NCBI GenBank assembly: GCA_900314225.1
Contig: OMUM01000053.1
Span: forward strand, 1-12,401
Source: an uncultured bacterium
Lineage (GTDB): Bacteria; Bacillota_I; Bacilli_A; RF39; UBA660
Reading direction: 5' to 3'
Length of the DNA stretch: 12,401 nucleotides
Below the pieces are notes generated by a model, which saw only the letters and a list, made by a program, of their open reading frames with translations, was not told where the DNA came from and did not search any database. This document shows, piece after piece, positions 6,743-12,401 of this stretch; position 1 is the first letter of the stretch; every line of letters begins with the position of its first letter. Position numbers and translations under genes: made by a program.

Positions 6743-7330
6743 TTATTCTTTTATTAAATCTTTATTCAATACAAAATATTGAACACAACTCACAATTGAC
6801 ATAATACACGCAAAATACAATAAAAACAAATCAACCCTTACATTAATAAATTCAAAAGGTATATTATAGAAAAATACTAAAGCAATTCCTACCATCATAG
6901 ATGCAGTTTTTAATTTTCCAGATTTAATAGCTGCAACTACTTTACCTTTGCTAGCAGCTTGCATTTTTATTGCATCAACAATAATATCACGAGTAACATA
7001 TATTACTGGAACTATTGCTGGAATAAAATTACTACATGCTAAGATAATTAGAATTGGATTAACTAAAACCTTATCAGCAATTGCATCAAGCATCTTTCCT
7101 AAATCAGTAACTAAATTATACTTCCTAGCAAGATATCCATCTAAAAAATCTGTTAAACTTGCAATAACAAATATAACTCCAGCAATAATATAAACAAGTT
7201 CAACTTTCACTCCATTAACATCAAACGTAGTAACGTTTATTCCAAGTGTAGAATAAGGTATAAGTAACATGACTATAATAATTAAAGTCAATATTAATCT
7301 AGCAATTGTAATCTTGTTTGGTAAATTCAT
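6743..7330 (-). CDS. pgsA: CDP-diacylglycerol--glycerol-3-phosphate 3-phosphatidyltransferase
   Basis: This integral membrane enzyme makes phosphatidylglycerophosphate, the committed step to phosphatidylglycerol and cardiolipin. The 195-residue protein carries the complete CDP-alcohol phosphatidyltransferase signature, D-x2-DG-x2-AR-x8-G-x3-D-x3-D. It is seen as D61, D64-G65, A68-R69, G78, D82 and D86. Several hydrophobic helices are present (about 9-27, 45-62, 88-110, 140-155 and 165-188). The N-terminus MNLPNKITIARL is typical of PgsA. The start overlaps the end of the rodZ-like gene by 32 nt, with an AGAGGAG Shine-Dalgarno inside rodZ, so translation is probably coupled. The rodZ-pgsA-recA order is conserved in Bacillota. 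Confidence 0.95.
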   Translation of the reverse strand: MNLPNKITIARLILTLIIIVMLLIPYSTLGINVTTFDVNGVKVELVYIIAGVIFVIASLTDFLDGYLARKYNLVTDLGKMLDAIADKVLVNPILIILACSNFIPAIVPVIYVTRDIIVDAIKMQAASKGKVVAAIKSGKLKTASMMVGIALVFFYNIPFEFINVRVDLFLLYFACIMSIVSCVQYFVLNKDLIKE

Positions 7331-7814
7331 AAAAATTATACTCCTCTCTATAAGAACTTAGCTCATTAGTTCTTTCAGGCACTTGATTAATACTTTTAAT
7401 TATTAAATAAATAATAACTAATAATATAACAGTACCAATACCAATATAAAAAATTGGCCATAAATTTTTTTTCTTTTTATGTGGAATTGTATAAGGCGAT
7501 TTAATTCTTTTTTCTTCCGCTTCTTCATCTTTTTTCTTTTGTGCTTCTCTAATATCATCTAGGGATATTTTTGAAGTATGTTGAAATAAAAAGCCATTAA
7601 ATTCATCTACTACTTTATCCGGATTTAATCCTAAATACCTAGCATATGTCTTAATGTTATCTCTCAATTCATAAACATCCTTAAATGCTCGAACATTTCC
7701 ACTTTCTATATTCTCTAAACGTGATGTAGAAAAATCTAAATCCTCACAAGCTTCAGTTAGACTAACACCTTTACTAATTCTTGTTCGTTTTAAATACTCT
7801 CCTAATTCTTTCAT
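7299..7814 (-). CDS. rodZ: RodZ-like membrane helix-turn-helix protein
   Basis: This 171-residue protein has an N-terminal helix-turn-helix of the RodZ/YmfM type (about 3-68, with LKRTRISKGVSLTEACEDLDFSTS and an ARYLGL end). A charged linker follows (about 85-117, rich in K, E and R). One membrane helix lies at about 119-140. The extracytoplasmic tail is only about 30 residues, so the beta-rich periplasmic domain of proteobacterial RodZ is missing. Members of this family link MreB to cell elongation; in Bacillus the equivalent gene also precedes pgsA. The ATG at 7814 is preceded by AGAGGTG. No terminator or clear promoter separates it from rnpB upstream, so it may be expressed by read-through. 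It ends with TAG inside pgsA. Confidence 0.85.
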   Translation of the reverse strand: MKELGEYLKRTRISKGVSLTEACEDLDFSTSRLENIESGNVRAFKDVYELRDNIKTYARYLGLNPDKVVDEFNGFLFQHTSKISLDDIREAQKKKDEEAEEKRIKSPYTIPHKKKKNLWPIFYIGIGTVILLVIIYLIIKSINQVPERTNELSSYREEYNFYEFTKQDYNC

Positions 7815-7830
7815 ACAACACCTCTACTTT

Positions 7831-8183
7831 AACAATAATATAAATAAGCCATGTTCTGTACCTATTTCTAGGCGACAAACATTTATCTACCTTTCGGTCC
7901 TTAACTCCATTCATTTCTTTCGTTAAGGCTCTCCCACCAATTTTGGATTTCTCACTCGCGGGGTTTACCACGTTTCACTCTTCAGTTTCCCAAAGCATCG
8001 TCACTGTGGCACTTTATGAATCATTTCATATCAAAAGACTTAGAAATGAAAATCGCCGTTAGTAAAACTACCCTAGGTTATTTATTCCCTAGGCACGAAC
8101 ACTACATACATCCCAGTTATGTGTGAGCATGGACTTTCCTCAAGAATATAAATATTCCAGCGTTTGTCTATATATTAATTGTT
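7831..8183 (-). ncRNA. rnpB: RNase P RNA, bacterial type B
   Basis: This is the catalytic RNA that matures tRNA 5' ends together with RnpA. Minus-strand landmarks, in order, are GAGGAAAGTCCATGCTC (5' strand of P4 region), GTAGTGTTCGTGCCTAG, and GTGCCACAGTGACGATG. These are followed by GGTAAACCCC, GAGTGAGAAATCC, and finally ACAGAACATGGCTTAT (3' strand of P4). The order and wording match the Bacillus type B RNA. At about 353 nt it is shorter than the roughly 400-nt Bacillus form, mainly because the P19 region before the final conserved block is missing. P1 can form between 8171-8183 (AACAATTAATATA, one bulge) and 7831-7842 (TATATTATTGTT). That places the 5' strand over the last two codons and stop of gpsB. 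There is no terminator before rodZ. The ends are inferred from P1 pairing. Confidence 0.95.
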
Positions 8184-8522
8184 ATCATGAGTATCACTAT
8201 TTCTAGAGCCATAAACCATTTTTTCAAGATTAGATAATCTTTTCAAAATATCAACATTAGTCACTTCACTATTAGCATGATTTACAGCAACCTCTGCATT
8301 CAATTCAGAATTTCTAAGTTCTTGTTTTAGTTTCATGTTCTCACTCAAAAGATCAGCCTTTTCTTTTTCAAGATTATTGATAATATCTAAAAATTGCTCA
8401 TAATCACCAATAACTATATCTAAGAATTGATCAACTTCTTTTAAACGATACCCTCTAGTATCGATTTTAAACTCCTTTTCAAGAATATCCTGAGGCGAAA
8501 GATTAATCTTATTCTGATACAT
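8175..8522 (-). CDS. gpsB: Cell division regulator GpsB
   Basis: This is a DivIVA-family coiled-coil adaptor that binds class A penicillin-binding proteins and division factors, moving peptidoglycan synthesis between septum and side wall. The 115-residue protein has the conserved N-terminal domain (LSPQDILEKEF, RGYRLKEVDQFLD, VIGDYEQF; about 7-45). A coiled coil occupies about 45-70, and the family C-terminal helix is NVDILKRLSNLEKMVYG. The chosen ATG at 8522 follows GGTGAT with 6-nt spacing. The frame extends upstream to a TTG at 8534, but that would place the ribosome-binding site inside the gene. Its stop codon is within the predicted P1 helix of rnpB. A class A PBP, a known GpsB partner type, is encoded nearby. 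Confidence 0.93.
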   Translation of the reverse strand: MYQNKINLSPQDILEKEFKIDTRGYRLKEVDQFLDIVIGDYEQFLDIINNLEKEKADLLSENMKLKQELRNSELNAEVAVNHANSEVTNVDILKRLSNLEKMVYGSRNSDTHDNN

Positions 8523-8548
8523 ATTTATCACCAATCCCTTATAGCAAT

Positions 8549-8577
8549 ATTATTGCATTATTGACCATTTTTGTCAA
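8549..8577 (-). promoter_or_regulatory. Predicted gpsB promoter
   Basis: The minus strand has a consensus -35 TTGACA (8572-8577), a 17-nt spacer and AATAAT (8549-8554). The -35 lies in the last codons of the small upstream ORF. A short perfect palindrome (GCAATA/TATTGC, 8544-8556) covers the -10. It could be an operator but may be chance in AT-rich DNA. This promoter could drive gpsB, rnpB, rodZ and pgsA together. Confidence 0.65.
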
Positions 8578-8677
8578 TTAATAACCCCCTAATTCTAGCA
8601 CTATCATAAAGAAGCTTACTCTCTTTTGTTTTACGAATCATTTTATTAAATACAATATTTATTTCTAAAAAATTCAT
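8558..8677 (-). CDS. Hypothetical small protein (39 aa)
   Basis: I do not recognise this protein. It is a 39-codon ORF starting at an ATG preceded by GGTGATAAA, a good Shine-Dalgarno with usual spacing. It ends 35 nt before the gpsB ATG. The peptide has a hydrophobic start (MNFLEINIVFNKM) and a basic middle (IRKTKESK). No membrane helix, metal-binding cysteines or known motif is seen. The frame can be extended 22 codons upstream to an ATG at 8743, but that part is Phe/Tyr-rich translation of AT-rich intergenic DNA and has no ribosome-binding site. It may be a genuine small gene co-oriented with gpsB or the remnant of a longer gene. Confidence 0.45.
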   Translation of the reverse strand: MNFLEINIVFNKMIRKTKESKLLYDSARIRGLLIDKNGQ

Positions 8678-8786
8678 TTTATCACCAAAAAAATAATAAT
8701 ATATTTTTTTATAAAAATCATAAAAACGACAAAAGAAGAACAAAATTTACAAATAAAATAATATGGTAAAATATATAAAGTTATAG

Positions 8787-8792
8787 TATAAT
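8787..8792 (+). promoter_or_regulatory. Candidate -10 element for recU-ponA
   Basis: A perfect TATAAT lies 17 nt upstream of the recU ATG. No good TTGACA-like element is found 16-18 nt further up, so this is tentative. The leader would be about 12 nt, just long enough for the GGTGATGA Shine-Dalgarno. Confidence 0.4.
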
Positions 8793-8809
8793 TAAACATA
8801 GGTGATGAA

Positions 8810-9391
8810 ATGAACTATCCTAACGGAATAAAAAAAGAAAACATCCAAGAAAAATTTAAAAAAGAAATAAATTATAAAAATCGTGGAATGACCTTAGAAA
8901 GTGAATTAAATAGTTCAAATGAATATTATAGAGAAATTGATAAAGCCTATATCTATAAGAAACCAACTCCCATAAAGATAGTAAAAGTAGATTATCCATC
9001 ACGTGATAAAGCAGTTATAAAAGAAGCATATTTTACTATCCCATCAACTACTGATTATAATGGTATATATAAGGGAAAATATATAGACTTTGAAGCTAAA
9101 GAATCAAAGAGTAAAACTTCTTTTACTTTAGCAAATATTCATCCACACCAAATTAAACATCTAGAAAATATAGACAGACATGGAGGAATAGCCTTCTTAA
9201 TAATAAGATTTACTATGTTAAATGAAACATATCTATTACCAGAAAAAAAATTAAGAAATTTTCTTGAAAAAAGAGAAAGAAAGTCTATTCCAATCGACTA
9301 TTTTAGAAATAATGCCTATTTAATAAAAGATAGTTATATACCAACAGTAGATTATCTAAAAATAGTTGATCAATTAATTGGAGGTATTTAA
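8810..9391 (+). CDS. recU: Holliday junction resolvase RecU
   Basis: RecU is a PDDEXK-type nuclease of Bacillota that cleaves Holliday junctions during recombination and chromosome segregation. The 193-residue protein is slightly shorter than the 206-residue Bacillus protein. It shows RGMTLE (26-30 region), KKPTPIKIV (50-58), and the catalytic segment STTDYNG with D82. YIDFEAKE follows, supplying E95 and K97, and then TSF. All catalytic residues are present. The ATG at 8810 follows GGTGATGA. The gene ends one base before the start of the class A PBP gene, whose Shine-Dalgarno (GGAGG) is within the last recU codons. This gives tight translational coupling and reproduces the recU-ponA pairing known from Bacillus. 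Confidence 0.96.
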   Translation: MNYPNGIKKENIQEKFKKEINYKNRGMTLESELNSSNEYYREIDKAYIYKKPTPIKIVKVDYPSRDKAVIKEAYFTIPSTTDYNGIYKGKYIDFEAKESKSKTSFTLANIHPHQIKHLENIDRHGGIAFLIIRFTMLNETYLLPEKKLRNFLEKRERKSIPIDYFRNNAYLIKDSYIPTVDYLKIVDQLIGGI

Positions 9392-12115
9392 ATGCAAAAA
9401 AAAGTAATAAAAAGAAAGAGAAAACCTAATTGCAAAAAAGAAATTTATAGGAAAGCTCCTAGCAAAGCTTTAACAACTGGAAAAATAGCTTCACTTCTTG
9501 CTGCTATTGCAATACTTTTAGTTACTTACATGACTCTAGGTATTGAACTAACAATAATTGTTGCTATACTTTTAGCAATCATATATGGAGTTTGGAGCCT
9601 ACTAGAAAGAATTAAAAATAAAACAAAAAAGAGAAAGATAATAACTATAATCCTAATAATTTTATTAGCTTTAGGAATTGCTTCATTAGTTATTTTTTGT
9701 ATCTTTATGCTCTATGTTAAAAAAGAAGCCGATCCATTATTTAAAACTTCAAATTTAAATACAGCAGAAGTAACAAGGTTATATGATAAAGATGGAAAAC
9801 AATTTGCAAAACTTGGTTCAGAAAATAGAGAGAAAGTATCTTATGAACAATTACCAGAAGTATTAGTTGATGCCATAGTTGCAACAGAAGACTCAAGATT
9901 CTTTCAACATAATGGCTTTGATGCTCCAAGATTTTTAAAAGCTGCTATTGGACAAGTACTAGGACATTCTGATGCTGGTGGTGCTTCTACTCTTTCAATG
10001 CAAGTTGTTAAGAATAGTTTTACAGATCACTTAGGGCAAAAGAAATCTGGAATTGATGGAATTGTTAGAAAATTTGAAGATATATACTTATCAATATTTA
10101 AACTAGAAAAAAAATATTCAAAAGAAGAAATAATTGAATTTTATGTAAATAATCACTTCTTAGGTGGTAATATTTATGGAGTACAAGAAGCAGCCAATGT
10201 TTACTTTGGAAAAGATGTTAGTGAATTAAACTTAGCCGAAGCAGCAACAATTGCCGGAATGTTCAAATCCCCAAATTATTATAGACCAAATGTAAATCCA
10301 AAAAATGCAACAGCTAGACGACAAACAGTTTTAAATTTAATGGTAAGACATGGATACATCACAAAAGAAGAAGCCGATATAGCTGGAAGTATTCCAATGG
10401 ACTCATTAACAGCCGATGAAAATGGTGTTTCAACAACTGGAAACAAATACCAAGGTTACATCGATACAGTAGTTGATGAAATAAAAGATGAATATGGCGT
10501 AAATCCATATACAACTTCCCTTCTTGTTTATACAAACCTAGATACTACTAAACAAGATGCTGTAAATAATGTTTTAAATGGTGAAGGATATAATTGGATA
10601 AATGATAAAGTTCAAACCGGAGTTGCAGTACTTGACTCTGGAACAGGAAAAATATTAGCTATTGGAAATGGACGTAATGTTGATGGTCGAAGCAACAGTA
10701 CAATAGATCAATACAATTTAGCTACAGAAATAGAAAGACAACCAGGATCAACTGCAAAACCTTTATTTGACTATGGACCAGGAATAGAATATAACAATTG
10801 GTCAACATATCAATTATTTGATGATGCACCATATAGCTATTCAAATGGACAATCAATAAAGAACTGGGATGGTGGATACTATGGAACAATTACTTTAAGA
10901 AGAGCTTTATCAGCATCTCGTAATATTCCAGCATTAAAAGCCTTCCAGCAAGTTGATAACAATAAAATTAAAGAATTTGTAACAAATTTAGGAATTATAC
11001 CAGAAATATGTAATTCTGGATACAATTATGATAAAGAACAAGATTTATGTGTTAATCCAAAAGATAAAAAAGATACCGAAAAACCAATGAAACTTCACGA
11101 AGCTCATTCAATTGGAGCCTTCACTGGAGTATCACCTCTTCAAATGGCGGCAGCCTATGCTGCATTCTCAAATGGAGGATATTATAATAAACCATATACT
11201 GTTGAAAAAATAATATATAGACAAACTAAAAAAGAAGAAACGCATAAATCAACCAAAACAAAAGTAATGTCAGATGCAACAGCATATATGATATCAAGCG
11301 TTTTACAAGACGTTAAATTAACAGGTGGAACACCATCAAATGTAGCTTGTAAAACAGGAACAACTAACTTTGATGAAAATACAATGAATCGTTATAATAT
11401 GCCAAATGATGCCATTAGAGATTCTTGGGTAATTGGTTACTCAACAAAAACTGTAATTGGTATGTGGTATGGATATAATAGTTTTAATAAACAATCTATA
11501 GCTGATGGATACGTATTACATAATGTTCCAGCAACTATTCAAAAAGATAGATTATTTAATGCCCTAGTAGCAGCTGGTGCAATGGAATCAAATAGAGAAG
11601 CATTTAAACAACCTTCTAGTGTTGTTAAAGTGGGTGTTGCTGCAGGAAGCAATCCAGCAAAATTAGCTGCTCCTGGACAATCAGCAATATATGAATACTT
11701 CAAAAAGGGATATGAACCAACAGAATATGACACTAAAAATTATAAATTAGCTGCTCCTGGAAATTTAAATGCAACAGAAACAAATGGTAGAGTTACATTA
11801 ACATGGTCAGCAGTTGATAATTCAGCAATTTCTGCCAACAACGATTATGGAGAATTTGGATATAATGTATACAAAGACAATGTCTTAATAGGTTGGACAA
11901 ATAAAACAAGTTATACTTTCACGCCTGATAGTGTTGAAGGAACGTACAAAGTTGTCGCAACATATAAATCATATAGTGGAATAACAAGTAACGCTGCTAG
12001 TACAACATTAAAGTCAACAACAACGGAACCAACAGCAGAACCAACTGACCCAGCAAATCATACAGATCCAATTGAAACAGAACAACCATCAGATGGAAAT
12101 CAAACTACTCCATAA
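9392..12115 (+). CDS. ponA: Class A penicillin-binding protein (PBP1A type)
   Basis: This is a bifunctional peptidoglycan synthase: glycosyltransferase family 51 polymerises glycan strands and the transpeptidase domain cross-links them outside the membrane. It has 907 residues. A basic cytoplasmic start (1-28) is followed by three predicted membrane helices (about 30-48, 52-70, 83-109). Most PBP1A proteins have only one. The glycosyltransferase has the catalytic EDSRFFQHNG (166-175), GGASTLSMQ (197-204), and FYVNNHFLGGNIYGVQEAA. The transpeptidase has S453-TAK, S509-R-N and K654-TGT. A fibronectin type III-like module (about 786-873) and a Thr/Pro/Glu-rich tail end the protein. C540 and C553 in the transpeptidase domain could form a disulfide. 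It follows recU with no gap and ends at a strong terminator. Confidence 0.96.
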   Translation: MQKKVIKRKRKPNCKKEIYRKAPSKALTTGKIASLLAAIAILLVTYMTLGIELTIIVAILLAIIYGVWSLLERIKNKTKKRKIITIILIILLALGIASLVIFCIFMLYVKKEADPLFKTSNLNTAEVTRLYDKDGKQFAKLGSENREKVSYEQLPEVLVDAIVATEDSRFFQHNGFDAPRFLKAAIGQVLGHSDAGGASTLSMQVVKNSFTDHLGQKKSGIDGIVRKFEDIYLSIFKLEKKYSKEEIIEFYVNNHFLGGNIYGVQEAANVYFGKDVSELNLAEAATIAGMFKSPNYYRPNVNPKNATARRQTVLNLMVRHGYITKEEADIAGSIPMDSLTADENGVSTTGNKYQGYIDTVVDEIKDEYGVNPYTTSLLVYTNLDTTKQDAVNNVLNGEGYNWINDKVQTGVAVLDSGTGKILAIGNGRNVDGRSNSTIDQYNLATEIERQPGSTAKPLFDYGPGIEYNNWSTYQLFDDAPYSYSNGQSIKNWDGGYYGTITLRRALSASRNIPALKAFQQVDNNKIKEFVTNLGIIPEICNSGYNYDKEQDLCVNPKDKKDTEKPMKLHEAHSIGAFTGVSPLQMAAAYAAFSNGGYYNKPYTVEKIIYRQTKKEETHKSTKTKVMSDATAYMISSVLQDVKLTGGTPSNVACKTGTTNFDENTMNRYNMPNDAIRDSWVIGYSTKTVIGMWYGYNSFNKQSIADGYVLHNVPATIQKDRLFNALVAAGAMESNREAFKQPSSVVKVGVAAGSNPAKLAAPGQSAIYEYFKKGYEPTEYDTKNYKLAAPGNLNATETNGRVTLTWSAVDNSAISANNDYGEFGYNVYKDNVLIGWTNKTSYTFTPDSVEGTYKVVATYKSYSGITSNAASTTLKSTTTEPTAEPTDPANHTDPIETEQPSDGNQTTP

Positions 12116-12145
12116 AAAAACAATTATAAATCATTTAATTTTTAT

Positions 12146-12175
12146 AAAGTCAGTGCTCTAGGCATTGACTTTTTA
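12146..12175 (+). terminator. Terminator of the recU-ponA unit
   Basis: Arms AAAGTCAGTGC (12146-12156) and GCATTGACTTT (12162-12172) form an 11-bp stem with one G-T wobble and a 5-nt loop, followed by a T-tract. It lies about 30 nt after the ponA stop. Confidence 0.9.
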
Positions 12176-12376
12176 TTATACAAATTCTTATAAATTAAAA
12201 AATTAATAAGTATTTAAAAAGATAGAAAATATCACAAAAATAAATAATTAACATTAAAGATTTAACATGTTTTCATTTTTTTCAAAATAACAATTGATAA
12301 TTATTTTAAATATATATATTATCTTAACTTTAAATACGATGTTTCTACTTGCTAAGAACTTAATTTCTCACACAAT
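12176..12376. other. AT-rich intergenic region without a recognised gene
   Basis: No ORF with a ribosome-binding site or recognisable RNA is seen. One + strand promoter-like pair is present: TTGATA (12294-12299), 17 nt, TATTAT (12317-12322). Such matches occur by chance in DNA this rich in A and T, and no target gene lies within the window. Confidence 0.4.
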
Positions 12377-12397
12377 AAAAGGACTATAAATTAGTCC
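12377..12397 (-). terminator. Terminator of a minus-strand gene beyond the right edge
   Basis: Minus-strand arms GGACTA (12392-12397) and TAGTCC (12381-12386) with a 5-nt loop are followed by TTTTATT. A TAA (12391-12393) lies at the stem-loop junction, so the unseen gene may end inside its terminator as rny and recA do. Confidence 0.7.
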
Positions 12398-12401
12398 CTA
12401 A

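Noticed and set aside
7774..7971. 65-codon minus-strand ORF overlapping the rodZ start
   Set aside because: It lies almost entirely in the conserved 3' half of RNase P RNA and has no ribosome-binding site. The open frame is a by-product of the RNA sequence.
8523..8534. Upstream TTG/GTG starts for gpsB
   Set aside because: They overlap the Shine-Dalgarno GGTGAT that serves the ATG at 8522, and GpsB proteins normally begin at the chosen position.
11539..11733. Minus-strand 64-codon ORF inside ponA
   Set aside because: It is a shadow frame of the PBP gene, without a start signal or recognised motif.
12320..12376. GTGTG directly after the right-edge terminator as a second group IIC intron start
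   Set aside because: Only about five bases agree (GTGTGAG). The GCATGG and GGTGAAAGTCC segments are missing downstream.
1..12401. CRISPR array, tRNA genes, IS element or prophage
   Set aside because: No regularly spaced direct repeats, no tRNA-like cloverleaf with T-loop motif, no transposase or phage gene, and no terminal inverted repeats were seen.

Overview
The window is a stretch of an AT-rich, low-GC Gram-positive (Bacillota) chromosome. Gene content and order resemble the Bacillus core genome, but the genes are more compact. The base composition and truncated intergenic regions suggest an uncultured or reduced Bacilli lineage (RF39, Erysipelotrichales or Mollicutes-related), which is an inference. 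Every tryptophan codon I checked is TGG, and the stops are TAA with one TAG, so I see no sign of UGA recoding.

Layout, left to right. (1) rnjA, encoding a catalytically intact RNase J, lies on the + strand and ends at a bidirectional terminator. (2) A short minus-strand gene or fragment resembles the N-terminal domain of DUF1016/YhcG proteins. Immediately upstream of it lies what looks like the first ~160 nt of a group IIC intron, sitting exactly behind the T-tract of the rny terminator. (3) A minus-strand block follows: gpsB, rnpB, rodZ-like, pgsA, recA, a murE-type ligase and rny (listed in direction of transcription). Several of these have their own promoters and terminators. This mirrors two Bacillus neighbourhoods, gpsB-rnpB and rodZ(ymfM)-pgsA-recA-rny. 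(4) A 39-codon minus ORF of unknown function precedes gpsB. (5) Divergently, recU and a class A penicillin-binding protein gene (ponA/pbp1A) form a tight + strand pair ending in a strong terminator. (6) The right edge is an AT-rich gap ending in the terminator of a minus-strand gene that lies outside the window.

Functionally the window joins RNA processing (RNase J, RNase Y, RNase P RNA), recombination and repair (RecA, RecU) and envelope growth (MurE-type ligase, PBP1A, GpsB, RodZ, PgsA). GpsB and RodZ are the coordinators expected to connect peptidoglycan synthesis with the membrane and cytoskeleton.

The most unusual structures are: the group IIC intron 5' relic joined to a DUF1016-like ORF that has a perfect Shine-Dalgarno but no ATG; RNase P RNA embedded between gpsB and rodZ, with its P1 helix apparently built partly from the last gpsB codons; a 5'-terminal hairpin on the rny mRNA; and terminators whose 7-nt loops contain the stop codons of rny and recA.
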